Assembly: GCA_937975725.1 (NCBI GenBank)
Contig: CALJUL010000135.1
Span: forward strand, 1 to 21,658
Reading direction: 5' to 3'
Source: an uncultured Pseudoxanthomonas sp.
Lineage (GTDB): Bacteria > Pseudomonadota > Gammaproteobacteria > Xanthomonadales > Xanthomonadaceae
DNA length: 21,658 nucleotides
Positions 6,838-14,502 of the stretch are shown piece by piece. The translations under genes and the position numbers were made by a program. Position 1 is the stretch's first letter. Every line of letters starts with the position of its first letter. Under the pieces are notes generated by a model. The model was not told the origin of the DNA. It did no database searches and saw nothing but the letters and a program-made list of their open reading frames with translations.

Positions 6838-7824
6838 CTACCCGGGGAAGCGCGCCTCGACTTCGGCCAGCCGCGGCATCGCCAGCGCAGCGCCGGGGCG
6901 TTCGGTGGACAGCGCGGCATAGCGGTTGGCGAAGCGCACGTGCTCGGCGAACGCCTGCGCCGGTCGCGTCGCCAGCGAGGCCGCCAGGGCGCCGTTGAAG
7001 GCGTCGCCGGCGCCGGTGGTGTCCACCGCCGCCGCGCTCTCGGCCGGCACGCGGTAGTGCGGGCGGGCGTCGCCGCGCAGCGCGTCCTCGGCGTGCGACA
7101 CGTAGGCGCCGGTCGCACCCAGGGTGACCACCACGGTGCCGTGCGGGAACAACTGCCGGCAGTGCTGGTGCAGGGTGACGCCGTCCAGCGTGGCCACGTC
7201 GTCGGGGGTCACGCGCTCGCCGAGATGGCGCGCCAGCAGGGCGGCGAATTCGGTCTCGTTCGGCGTGACGATGTCCGCCTGGGCCAGCAGCTCCTCGGTG
7301 GTGGCGGCGTTGGCGGGGGCGGGATTGAGCAGCGTGACCGCGCCCTGCGCGCGCGCCAGCCGCAGCGCGGCCAGCACGGTGTCGATGGGCGATTCGAGCT
7401 GCGCCAGCAGCACGGACGTCGCCTTGGCCGGGGTTTCCGCATGCTCCACGAATGCGGCGTCGAGCAGCGCGTTGGCTCCCGCGCCGATCACGATGCAGTT
7501 GCGCCCGTGCGCGTCCACGTAGATGCCGGCCGTGCCGGTGGGCGCTTCGCAGGCCTGCGCGTGCAGGTCCAGTCCATCGGCCTGCGCCAGCCCGCGCGCG
7601 AGCGCACCACCGGCGTCGTCGCCCAGCGCGCAGACGAACGTGGTCGCGGCGCCGGCGCGCACCGCCGCGATGGCCTGGTTGAAGCCCTTGCCGCCGGGGC
7701 CGCTGCCGTACTGGCCGGCGATGGTCGCGCCCGGCGCGGGCAGGGCATCGCAGCGCCAGACATGGTCGACGTTGAAGGAACCCACCACGGTGACGCGGGC
7801 GGGGGAAGGGGAGGGCGTGTTCAT
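6838..7824 (-). CDS. rbsK: Ribokinase (PfkB family)
   Basis: 328 residues. Phosphorylates ribose to ribose-5-phosphate with ATP. The PfkB hallmarks are visible: VVGSFNVDHVW near the start, GSGPGGKGFNQA (residues 40-51, substrate site), NETEFA (189-194), and DTTGAGDAFNG (268-278), whose Asp274 is the catalytic base and whose GAG forms the anion hole. Family length is about 300-310, so the N-terminus is slightly long (MNTPSPSPARV). AGGTAA precedes the ATG. It lies 93 bases downstream of nupC on the same strand. The gap holds a 9-bp stem hairpin (7846-7866) without a T-run, more likely an mRNA-stability or attenuation element than a full terminator. The pairing suggests that ribose released from imported nucleosides is salvaged here. 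A nucleoside hydrolase or phosphorylase is not seen in the window. Confidence 0.93.
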   Translation of the reverse strand: MNTPSPSPARVTVVGSFNVDHVWRCDALPAPGATIAGQYGSGPGGKGFNQAIAAVRAGAATTFVCALGDDAGGALARGLAQADGLDLHAQACEAPTGTAGIYVDAHGRNCIVIGAGANALLDAAFVEHAETPAKATSVLLAQLESPIDTVLAALRLARAQGAVTLLNPAPANAATTEELLAQADIVTPNETEFAALLARHLGERVTPDDVATLDGVTLHQHCRQLFPHGTVVVTLGATGAYVSHAEDALRGDARPHYRVPAESAAAVDTTGAGDAFNGALAASLATRPAQAFAEHVRFANRYAALSTERPGAALAMPRLAEVEARFPG

Positions 7825-7845
7825 GGCGGAATTACCTGCGTACCG

Positions 7846-7866
7846 GACGGCGGCGGTGCCGCCGTC
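7846..7866 (-). other. Intercistronic hairpin between nupC and rbsK
   Basis: Perfect 9-bp inverted repeat GACGGCGGC / GCCGCCGTC with a 3-base loop. No T-tract follows on the minus strand, so it is not a standard terminator. It may set the ratio of nupC to rbsK expression (inference). Confidence 0.5.
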
Positions 7867-7917
7867 GCGGGGAATACACGGTGAACGGACGGCGCGGCCG
7901 TGGCCGGCCTGGCCGGA

Positions 7918-9216
7918 TCAGCCGAAGTGCGACAGCACGCCGGCGATGGTGGCGGTCATCAGGGTGGCGATGGTGCCGCCCAGCACCGCGCGCAGGCCGA
8001 ACCGCGCCAGGTCCGAGCGCCGCTCTGGCGCCAGCCCGCCGATGCCGCCGATCTGGATCGCGATCGAGCTGAAGTTGGCGAAGCCGCACAGCGCGTAGGT
8101 CGCGATCAGCTTGCCTTCGTCGGACAGCGCCACGCCGGCGACCTTGCCGTTCACGATGTCGGCCAGTTGCAGGTAGGCGACGAACTCGTTGATCACCACC
8201 TTCTGGCCGATCAGCGAACCGACCGTGGTCGCGTCCTGCCACGGCACGCCGATCACCCACGCGATGGGCGCCAGCAGGTAGCCGAAGATCGTGGCCAGGT
8301 CGGTGGGCTTGCCGATGGCGTCCGCGAGGCCCGTCACTTCACCGAACCACGTCAACGGCCAGTTCAGCAGTGCGATCAGCGCGATGAACGCCAGCAGCAT
8401 CGCGCCGATGTTCAGCGCCAGCCGCAGGCCGTCGCCGGCGCCGGCGGCGGCCGCGTCGATCAGATTGCTGGAGGTCTTTTCCACTTCCATCTTGACCGTG
8501 CCGCGGGTCAGCGGCGTGCCGGTCTCGGGGATCAGCAGCTTGGCCACCACCAGTGTGGCGGGTGCGGCCATGATGGATGCGGCGAGCAGGTGCTTGGCGT
8601 AGAAGGCCTGCTGCTCCGGGTCGCCGCCGCCCAGCATGCCCACGTAGGCCGCCAGCACGCCGCCGGCGATGTGCGCCATGCCGCCGATCATCATGGTGAT
8701 CAGCTCGGACTCGGTCATGCGCGGGATGTACGGGCGCACCGTCAGCGGCGCCTCGGTCTGGCCGATGAACACGCTGGCGCAGACGCTGGTGGTCTCGGCG
8801 CCCGACACCTTCATCACCTTGGTGATCGCCAGCGCCATGATCCGCACGATGAACTGCATCACCCCCAGGTGGTACAGCACGCCCATCAGCGCGGCGAAGA
8901 AGATGATGGTGGGCAGCACCTGGAAGGCGAAGATGAAGCCGTAAGTCTCGGTATTCATCAGGCTGCCGAAGATGAAGCTGGAGCCGGCATTGACGAAGCT
9001 GAGGATCTTCACGAAACCGTGGCCGAGCTTGTCGAACACGTCGCGCCCGCCCGGCACCAGCAGCACCAGCGCGGCGAAGCCGATCTGCAACGCGATGCCG
9101 GTGACGACCAGCTTCCAGTCGACGGCCCGCCGGTTGTTGGAAAACAGCCAGACGATGCCGATCAGCACCGCCAGGCCGAACAGGCCGAAGCCGATCCGCC
9201 CCAAGACATCCAGCAT
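7918..9216 (-). CDS. nupC: Concentrative nucleoside transporter, NupC/CNT family
   Basis: 432 residues, a multi-pass inner-membrane symporter importing nucleosides with H+ or Na+. The CNT signatures are clear: FGSLM in the first re-entrant region, the hairpin motif GQTEAPLTVRPY (152-163) that binds the nucleoside base, MTMIGGMAHIAGGVL-like segment (about 174-189), and NEFVAYLQL (about 349-357) in the second repeat. Length is near the usual 400-430. The start is the first ATG, with a G-rich GGGGGAA site before it. A TAGACT -10 box (extended by TG) lies about 30 bases further upstream, between nupC and the end of the exporter gene. It is first in a two-gene unit with rbsK. Confidence 0.94.
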   Translation of the reverse strand: MLDVLGRIGFGLFGLAVLIGIVWLFSNNRRAVDWKLVVTGIALQIGFAALVLLVPGGRDVFDKLGHGFVKILSFVNAGSSFIFGSLMNTETYGFIFAFQVLPTIIFFAALMGVLYHLGVMQFIVRIMALAITKVMKVSGAETTSVCASVFIGQTEAPLTVRPYIPRMTESELITMMIGGMAHIAGGVLAAYVGMLGGGDPEQQAFYAKHLLAASIMAAPATLVVAKLLIPETGTPLTRGTVKMEVEKTSSNLIDAAAAGAGDGLRLALNIGAMLLAFIALIALLNWPLTWFGEVTGLADAIGKPTDLATIFGYLLAPIAWVIGVPWQDATTVGSLIGQKVVINEFVAYLQLADIVNGKVAGVALSDEGKLIATYALCGFANFSSIAIQIGGIGGLAPERRSDLARFGLRAVLGGTIATLMTATIAGVLSHFG

Positions 9217-9252
9217 GTATTCCCCCGATCCTGCCTGTCGTGATGGTGGCGC

Positions 9253-9262
9253 AGTCTAGCAG
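9253..9262 (-). promoter_or_regulatory. Probable -10 element of the nupC-rbsK unit
   Basis: On the minus strand TGCTAGACT reads as an extended -10 (hexamer TAGACT, complement 9253-9258). The implied start near 9246 gives a leader of about 30 bases before nupC. The -35 region is not convincing. Confidence 0.4.
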
Positions 9263-9285
9263 CCGCGCCGGCCCCGGCTCCGGCC

Positions 9286-9858
9286 TCAGCCGATCCCGTG
9301 CCAGGCCACCCAGCAGGCCAGGGCGAAGAACACCGCCGCGGCCAGTCCGCGCGCCAGCTTCAGCGGCAGGCGATCGGCGAAGCGGTGGCCCAGCCAGACC
9401 ACCGGCAGGTTGGCCAGCAGCATGCCCAGCGTGGTGCCGGCGATGACCTGCCAGAGCGGGGTGTAGCGCGTGCCCAGCAGCACCGTGGCGACCTGGGTCT
9501 TGTCGCCGATCTCGGCCAGGAAAAAGGCCACGGTGGTGGCGATGAAGGCGCCGCGCGCGGGCAGGCTGCCCGCGTCCTCGTCCAGCGTGTCCGGCTTCAG
9601 CGTCCACAGTGCCACCGCCAGGAAGCTGCCGGCGACCAGCCAGCGCAGCACTTCCGGCGACAGCCAGGCGGTCAGTTCCGCGCCCAGCCAGGCCGAGATG
9701 GCGTGGTTGACCAGCGTGGCGGCGAGGATGCCCAGCGCGATCGGCCAGGGCTTGCGGTAGCGCGCGGCCAGCAGCAGGGCGAGGAGTTGGGTCTTGTCGC
9801 CGATCTCGGCGAGGGCGACGGTGCCGGTGGAGACCAGCAGGGCTTGCAGGGACAGCAT
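9286..9858 (-). CDS. mneA: UPF0016/GDT1 (TMEM165) family manganese exporter, MneA-like
   Basis: 190 residues, six predicted membrane segments in two homologous halves. Each half carries the family motif E-x-G-D-K-T: ALAEIGDKTQL (Glu18, Asp21) and FFLAEIGDKTQV (Glu116, Asp119). These acidic residues bind the cation. Bacterial members such as MneA of Vibrio cholerae export Mn(II), and the yybP-ykoY riboswitch just upstream supports that substrate here. I place the start at MLSLQALL (9858), preceded by CCGGAG seven bases upstream. Longer in-frame starts up to 9996 would translate the riboswitch and give a charged, non-family N-terminus, so I reject them. The gene is divergent from hemP. Confidence 0.92.
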   Translation of the reverse strand: MLSLQALLVSTGTVALAEIGDKTQLLALLLAARYRKPWPIALGILAATLVNHAISAWLGAELTAWLSPEVLRWLVAGSFLAVALWTLKPDTLDEDAGSLPARGAFIATTVAFFLAEIGDKTQVATVLLGTRYTPLWQVIAGTTLGMLLANLPVVWLGHRFADRLPLKLARGLAAAVFFALACWVAWHGIG

Positions 9859-9868
9859 GGAGACTCCG

Positions 9869-9919
9869 GGGCCAGGCATTCGCGGCGGACGCGAAGGCAA
9901 ACGCCGCGCTGCCCGGCCC
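9869..9919 (-). promoter_or_regulatory. Expression platform of the manganese riboswitch (ribosome-site hairpin)
   Basis: Downstream of the aptamer, GGGCCGGGCA (complement 9910-9919) can pair with TGCCTGGCCC (complement 9869-9878), 10 bp with one G-U. The second arm touches the CGGAG ribosome site of the exporter. No U-tract follows, so control is more likely translational than by termination. The direction (Mn opens) is inferred from family behaviour. Confidence 0.5.
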
Positions 9920-9936
9920 GGGATGCGCGTCGCCTG

Positions 9937-10046
9937 CCTTCGGTCTTGTCCGGCGAAGCGGTCGCTTCGCCCCGTGCGCCATGGCCGGCCGGCCAAGTGT
10001 GTTGACGCGCGGAACCCGCGGTGGCGGGTGGACTACTCCCCGGAGG
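9937..10046 (-). ncRNA. yybP-ykoY manganese riboswitch aptamer
   Basis: Read on the minus strand, the two Mn-binding loop motifs of this class are present: GGAGTAG (complement 10033-10039) and ACAAGACC (complement 9942-9949). They are flanked by a P1 helix CCTCCGG / CCGAAGG (complements 10040-10046 and 9937-9943) with one mismatch. A P2 hairpin CCCGC-CACC-GCGGG follows the first loop. Then comes the conserved CGTCAACA segment (near 10000-10007) and a strong GC hairpin (GGCGAAGC / GCTTCGCC) before the second loop. Element order and spacing match the class characterised in Lactococcus, E. coli mntP/alx and Xanthomonas oryzae. It precedes the UPF0016 exporter gene by about 80 bases. The family should sense Mn(II) and turn the exporter on. 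Confidence 0.88.
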
Positions 10047-10060
10047 AGGAAAGTGGGCGG

Positions 10061-10066
10061 ATTCTA
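10061..10066 (-). promoter_or_regulatory. Probable -10 box of the riboswitch-exporter transcript
   Basis: Minus-strand TAGAAT, five of six to consensus, lies 15 bases before the first P1 base of the riboswitch. A start near 10054 would include the whole aptamer. The -35 is weak. Confidence 0.45.
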
Positions 10067-10167
10067 GACCAGCGCCGGCGGGCGGGACGGAATCGTTCTC
10101 ATCAAGCCCGTCACGCATGGCTGGCCGGGTGATAGGGCAGCTCGATTGACAATGGCGCCTGTGCCTA

Positions 10168-10199
10168 TTGACGACAAGATGGGAATGATTATCATTTGA
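10168..10199 (+). promoter_or_regulatory. hemP promoter with overlapping Fur box
   Basis: TTGACG (-35, 10168-10173) and TATCAT (-10, 10190-10195) are 16 bases apart. GGGAATGATTATCATTTGA (10181-10199) matches 13 of 19 positions of the Fur consensus, including the central AATGAT-n-ATCATT palindrome. The Fur box covers the -10, so iron-loaded Fur would block transcription. The predicted start is about 20 bases before the hemP ATG. Confidence 0.75.
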
Positions 10200-10221
10200 T
10201 TCGTTCCTCCCGGAGCCCACC

Positions 10222-10428
10222 ATGGCCACCAACGTCACCCCGCTGCATTCGGTCGATACGCAGGCGCTGCGCGAGCGCCTTTCCCCCGCCGCGCCGCAGG
10301 CCGCGGACGACGACGCGCTGGACAGCGCCCAGTTGCTGAAAGGGCGCCGCGAGATCCTGATCCGCCACGGCGACCGCATCTACCGCCTGCGCCACACCAG
10401 CAACGACAAGCTCATCCTCACCAAGTAG
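10222..10428 (+). CDS. hemP: Hemin uptake protein HemP
   Basis: 68 residues. The C-terminal half is the HemP signature: LLKGRREILIRHGDRIYRLR followed by HTSNDKLILTK at the very end. The N-terminal 35 residues are variable, as in the family. HemP proteins are small and cytoplasmic; in related bacteria they help activate expression of the adjacent heme receptor gene, possibly as DNA-binding proteins. GGAG lies 6 bases before the ATG. It is the first gene behind the Fur-overlapped promoter and is followed after 134 bases by the TonB-dependent receptor. That gap contains an 8-bp stem hairpin. Confidence 0.93.
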   Translation: MATNVTPLHSVDTQALRERLSPAAPQAADDDALDSAQLLKGRREILIRHGDRIYRLRHTSNDKLILTK

Positions 10429-10467
10429 TCCGCATTGAGTGACCAGGATCGCCCTGCGCGATCCCGC

Positions 10468-10486
10468 CCGGCGCCGACGGCGCCGG
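10468..10486 (+). other. Intercistronic hairpin between hemP and the heme receptor
   Basis: CCGGCGCC-GAC-GGCGCCGG is a perfect 8-bp stem with a 3-base loop. No T-run follows. It may protect the upstream message or tune downstream expression (inference). Confidence 0.5.
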
Positions 10487-10562
10487 CGACACGTCCTCTC
10501 CCCCCGGCGCCAGCCTCGGTCTTCCGGTTGCCAGCCTTCCCGGGTCATCCAACGCCACAGGA

Positions 10563-12821
10563 ATGCTGCACACCATGACGCGCCCCGCGCTGCTCACCGC
10601 GGCCGTGTGGCTGGCCCTCGCCGGCCAGGCCCACGCCGAAGTCGCCCCCGATGCCTCCCCTTCCTCCGCCGACGCGCCGACGCGCGAGTTCGAGCGCGTC
10701 CAGGTGACCGCGACGCGCACCGAGCGCGCCGTGGCCGACGTGCCCAACACGGTGGACGTGATCGAGCGCGAACAGCTCGACGACCGCCTCATCCGCGACA
10801 TCAAGCACCTGGTGCGGTACGAGCCGGGCGTGTCGGTCACTTCCACCACCGGTCGCTTCGGCGCGCTGGGCGGCTTCCGCATCCGCGGCCTGGACGCCAA
10901 CCGCGTGCTGATCCTCAGCGACGGCGTGGCGGTGTCCGATAGTTTCAGCTTCGGCAGCTATCTCAACGCCAACCGCAACTTCGTCGATCTCGACACGCTC
11001 AAGCGCGTGGAGATCGTGCGCGGCCCGGCCAGTTCGCTGTACGGCTCCGACGCCCTGGGCGGCGTGGTGGCCTACGTGACCAAGGATCCTGCCGATTACC
11101 TGGACGAAGGCAAGGACGCGTACTTCGGCCTGAAGTTCGGCTACGAAGGCGAATGGAGCGGCCTGTTCGGCGGCGCCACCGCGGCCTTCGGAGGCGAGCG
11201 CTGGAGTGGCCTGGTGGCCGTCGGCCATCGCCAGGGCAAGGAAACGCAGAACCAGGGCGACAACGCCAGCACAGACCCCGATCCCGTGCTGGGCACCCAC
11301 CTGCGCACCGCGCCCAATCCGCAGCGGCGCGACGGTCGCAGCCTGCTGGGCAAGCTGGTGTATGCGCCCGGCGCCAACCAGCGCCTGCGCCTGACCGTGG
11401 ACGCCAACGAGGACTATGGCCGCATCGAAGCCTATTCGGCGCGCACGCTGGCGTCCCCCTTCGCCGCCGGCATCCGCGACATGGACGGCCGCGACCACCA
11501 GACCCGCGCGCGGGTGTCGCTGGAACACGAGATCGACGTGCTGGACGCCGGCTTCGCCGACAGCCTGAGCTGGCGGTTGTACCGGCAGGACAGCGAGAGC
11601 ACGCAGCACACCCGCGAACTGCGCAGCAACAACACGCGCCGCGACATGGTGCACAACTTCGACCAGCGCACCTACGGTTTGCAGGGCCTGTTCTACAAGG
11701 CGTTCGACACCGGCGCGGTGCACCACGCGCTGGCCTACGGCATCGACGCCTCGGTCACCGACAGCAAGGAAAAGCGCGACGGCACTTCGACCAATCTCGC
11801 CACCGGCGTGGTCAGCAACCTGGTCGGGCAGGACCGCTTCCCGGTGCGCGATTTCCCGATCAGCAAGACCACCAAGGTCGGCGCCTACGTGCAGGACGAG
11901 ATGCGTTTCGCCGACGGCCGCTTCAGCCTGATCCCGGGCCTGCGCGTGGACTACTACAAGCTCGAACCGAGCCTGGACAACATCTTCGCCGAAGACAATC
12001 CCGGCGTGGCCGTGGAAGGCATGAGCGAGACCAGCGTCTCGCCCAAGCTGGGCGGCATCTGGCGCTTCGGCGAGCAGTGGTCGCTGTACGCCAACTACGC
12101 GCGCGGCTTCCGTGCGCCGCCCTACAGCGACGTCAACGTGGGCTTCACCAACCTGCAGGCCGGGTACACGGTGATCGCCAACCCCGACCTGAAGGCCGAG
12201 ACCAGCAACGGCTACGAACTGGGCCTGCGCTTCGCCGGCCCGGCGGTGTACGCCGGCCTGACCGGCTACTACAACGACTACCGCGATTTCATCGAGTCGT
12301 TCGTGCAGGTCAGCGCGCCGGGCGCGATGCCGATCGTGTTCCAGTCGCAGAACGTGTCCGACGCGCGCATCTACGGCGTGGAGTTCAAGGGCGGCATCGA
12401 GTTCGGTGCGCTCGGCGAATCACTGGACGGGCTGTCGCTGCGCGCGGCGGCGGCGTATTCGCGCGGCGACGACAAGACGCACGGTACGCCGCTGAACTCG
12501 GTCGATCCGCTGCGCGGCACGCTGGGCCTGGCCTACGACCGCGAAACCTGGGGCGCCGAACTGGTCGGCACCTTCGCCCGCCGCAAGCAGCGGCCCGCCG
12601 ACCCGTCGTATTACCAGCCGGCCGGCTACGGGGTGCTGGACCTGTATGCACACTGGAACTTCGCGCCCGGCGCCACGTTCAACCTGGGCCTGCTCAACCT
12701 GGCCGACAGGACGTACACCGACTGGGCCGACGTGAACGGTGTGGCCGCCACCAGCCGGGTGCTGGACCGCTACACGCGCCCCGGCCGCACGCTGTCGGCC
12801 AGCGTGTCGGTGAGCTGGTAG
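10563..12821 (+). CDS. hmuR: TonB-dependent heme/hemoglobin receptor
   Basis: 752-residue outer-membrane receptor of the TonB-hemoglobin/transferrin/lactoferrin family. A signal peptide runs to about AHA-EV (near residue 28). The TonB box region is followed by the plug (about 45-165: VTATRTERAVADVPNTVDVI, FRIRGLDANRVLILSDG, VEIVRGPASSLYGSDALGGVV). A 22-strand barrel ends in the aromatic VSVSW. FRAP is at 516-519 and NPDL (a variant of NPNL) at 540-543. The stretch between them lacks the histidine that many heme receptors use as an axial ligand. Imports heme with energy from TonB-ExbBD, which is not in the window. Two starts are possible: 10563 (AGGA directly abuts it) and 10575 (MTRPALL, AGGA 12 bases upstream); both give the same mature protein. 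Fur-controlled through the hemP promoter. Confidence 0.92.
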   Translation: MLHTMTRPALLTAAVWLALAGQAHAEVAPDASPSSADAPTREFERVQVTATRTERAVADVPNTVDVIEREQLDDRLIRDIKHLVRYEPGVSVTSTTGRFGALGGFRIRGLDANRVLILSDGVAVSDSFSFGSYLNANRNFVDLDTLKRVEIVRGPASSLYGSDALGGVVAYVTKDPADYLDEGKDAYFGLKFGYEGEWSGLFGGATAAFGGERWSGLVAVGHRQGKETQNQGDNASTDPDPVLGTHLRTAPNPQRRDGRSLLGKLVYAPGANQRLRLTVDANEDYGRIEAYSARTLASPFAAGIRDMDGRDHQTRARVSLEHEIDVLDAGFADSLSWRLYRQDSESTQHTRELRSNNTRRDMVHNFDQRTYGLQGLFYKAFDTGAVHHALAYGIDASVTDSKEKRDGTSTNLATGVVSNLVGQDRFPVRDFPISKTTKVGAYVQDEMRFADGRFSLIPGLRVDYYKLEPSLDNIFAEDNPGVAVEGMSETSVSPKLGGIWRFGEQWSLYANYARGFRAPPYSDVNVGFTNLQAGYTVIANPDLKAETSNGYELGLRFAGPAVYAGLTGYYNDYRDFIESFVQVSAPGAMPIVFQSQNVSDARIYGVEFKGGIEFGALGESLDGLSLRAAAAYSRGDDKTHGTPLNSVDPLRGTLGLAYDRETWGAELVGTFARRKQRPADPSYYQPAGYGVLDLYAHWNFAPGATFNLGLLNLADRTYTDWADVNGVAATSRVLDRYTRPGRTLSASVSVSW

Positions 12822-12826
12822 CGGCC

Positions 12827-13465
12827 ATGGCCGGCCTGCGCGCCTTCCCCCACACAGTAGATGCCGGCGTGCGCGGCGTGCTGCCCGCCGCTGCGCAACT
12901 GGCGACGCTGGGACCGGTGCTGTGCCTGTACCGGCCGCAGCAGGGCAGCGAACTGGCGGGATGGCGGCAGGCCGTGCGCGTGGAGGCGCACACCGGCGTG
13001 GACAGCGACGGCCTGGACGAGCGCCTGCTGTTCTTCGATGCGCAGGACCGCTGCTGCTGGCGGCTGTGCCTGCTGCCGGAGAGCGATTTCGTCGCCTGGG
13101 ACAAGCTGCTGTCCTCGCTGCCGGCCGGGCGCGACGACACCGCCGGCGGCCTGGGCGACCGGCTCTGGCGCCGCCTGGCCGGGCGCCTGCTCGGAGGCCA
13201 GTGGCGCGCATGCGCCCTGCAACTGCACGCGCTGCCGCAGGTGCAGGCCGAGACCGTGCTGGCTGCCAGCCTGCCGCCGATGTCGGCGCTGGGCCTGTCC
13301 ACGGCGCGGCGGATCGCGCTGGCCGAAGGCGCCGAACTGGACGGCGGCCTGGACGACTGCTGCTGCGCCCGCGCCGCTTCCGATGCGCTGCGCCTGCGGC
13401 GGCACTACGAATCCCCCGGGGAAAACATGGCCGACAACGTCGTGCCGCTGGTCCGATTGAAATGA
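12827..13465 (+). CDS. Hemin-transport-like cytoplasmic protein (resembles half of HemS/HmuS)
   Basis: 212 residues, no signal peptide and no membrane segment. It begins 5 bases after the receptor stop, so it is in the same operon. The segment ERLLFFDAQDRCCWRLCLLPESDFVAWDKLL (about 67-97) resembles the HemS/HmuS/ChuX motif FFDxxGxAVHKxYxT-SDxxAW, but the usual AVHK histidine-lysine is replaced by CCWR. The protein has cysteine clusters: CC near residue 76 and DDCCCARA near 184. Family-based expectation is heme binding, trafficking or degradation in the cytoplasm. The cysteines could be alternative heme or metal ligands (inference). Similar genes in Xanthomonas are annotated as hemin transport protein. 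The specific function is unproven. Confidence 0.65.
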   Translation: MAGLRAFPHTVDAGVRGVLPAAAQLATLGPVLCLYRPQQGSELAGWRQAVRVEAHTGVDSDGLDERLLFFDAQDRCCWRLCLLPESDFVAWDKLLSSLPAGRDDTAGGLGDRLWRRLAGRLLGGQWRACALQLHALPQVQAETVLAASLPPMSALGLSTARRIALAEGAELDGGLDDCCCARAASDALRLRRHYESPGENMADNVVPLVRLK

Positions 13466-13476
13466 GGAGAGCCACC

Positions 13477-14442
13477 ATGAACAAACAGGTCGCCATCGCG
13501 TTGTCCGTCCTGCTGTCCGCCGCCCCGGCGTGGGCGGCCGACGCGAATCCCGATCCCGCCCGCGACCGCCAGTCGATCCTGGCCATGCAGGGCGACTACC
13601 TGGTCGATTTCGCCTTCGACGAAACCGTGCTGCTGCAACCCGGCTACGAGCGCCAGGCGGCGATGCGCAGCGGCGGCGACGAGACGGTGATCGTGGTCGA
13701 GGACACGCCCACCAGGATCGTCCTGCAACACCTGCTGGTGGATCCCAAGAGCGGCCACGTCACCAAGCACTGGCGGCAGGACTGGACCTACGAGGCGCCC
13801 ACGCGCTTCGAATTCAGCGCCGACCAGACCTGGCGGGTGCGCGACATCCCCGCCGCGCTCATCCGCGGCGCGTGGACCCAGTGCGTGTACGAAGTGAGCG
13901 ACGCGCCGCGCTACTGCGGCACCGGCCGCTGGGACTACGCCAACGGCGTGGCCACCTGGACCAGCGACCTGAGTTGGCGGCCGCTGCCACGCCGCGAGTA
14001 CACCAAGCGCAGCGACTACAACGCGCTGTCGGTGGTGAACCGCCACACCCTGACGCCCAACGGCTGGACCCACGAGCAGTTCAACACCAAGGTGCTGCGC
14101 AAGCCCGACGGCACCCAGGTGGAGCTGGCGCGCGAGTTCGGCTTCAACGACTACCAGAAGTCCACCGAGGTGGACTTCGCGCCGGCCAAGGACTACTGGC
14201 GGGCCACCGCCGGCTACTGGGCCAGGGTGCGAGCGCATTGGGACGGCTTTCTGTCGCGGCCGCCGGGCCTGCGGCTGAAGACCAAGGTGGACGGCATGGC
14301 GATGATCATTCCGTTGTTCACCCAGGCCGGGGACGTGCAGGCCGGCAAGCCCGTCGCGGATGCGGCGATCGCCAAGGTCTTCGCGCAATGGGTCGAACCG
14401 GCCCCGGCCGAATCCGTCGGCCTGGCCCACGACGGCCACTGA
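13477..14442 (+). CDS. DUF6607 family exported protein of the heme operon
   Basis: 321 residues with a Sec signal peptide (MNKQVAIALSVLLSAAPAWA, cleaved before AD). The mature protein is rich in Trp and Tyr and predicted mainly beta-stranded: HWRQDWTYEAPTRFEF, WRVRDIPAALIRGAWTQCVYEV, YCGTGRWDYANGVATWTSDLSWRPLPRREYTKRSDYNAL and ELAREFGFNDYQK. It matches the family called DUF6607, whose genes tend to follow TonB heme receptors in this lineage. No catalytic motif is recognised. It carries a good GAGGAG site 8 bases before the ATG, immediately after the stop of the preceding gene. Likely periplasmic or outer-membrane-attached, with a role in heme handling inferred from position only. Confidence 0.75.
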   Translation: MNKQVAIALSVLLSAAPAWAADANPDPARDRQSILAMQGDYLVDFAFDETVLLQPGYERQAAMRSGGDETVIVVEDTPTRIVLQHLLVDPKSGHVTKHWRQDWTYEAPTRFEFSADQTWRVRDIPAALIRGAWTQCVYEVSDAPRYCGTGRWDYANGVATWTSDLSWRPLPRREYTKRSDYNALSVVNRHTLTPNGWTHEQFNTKVLRKPDGTQVELAREFGFNDYQKSTEVDFAPAKDYWRATAGYWARVRAHWDGFLSRPPGLRLKTKVDGMAMIIPLFTQAGDVQAGKPVADAAIAKVFAQWVEPAPAESVGLAHDGH

Positions 14443-14457
14443 CGACCGGGTCTCTCC

Positions 14458-14484
14458 GGCACAGGGACGTGCCACTCTTTTCTC
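14458..14484 (+). terminator. Possible terminator of the heme operon
   Basis: GGCAC-AGGGAC-GTGCC is a 5-bp stem followed by ACTCTTTTCTCTT. The stem is short and the T-tract interrupted, so this is a weak candidate. Confidence 0.35.
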
Positions 14485-14502
14485 TTGCGCGCCGCCGCGC
14501 GC

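Noticed and set aside
9859..9996. N-terminal extension of the Mn exporter to 9996
   Set aside because: It would translate the riboswitch and expression platform. The family N-terminus begins at MLSLQALL with its own ribosome site.
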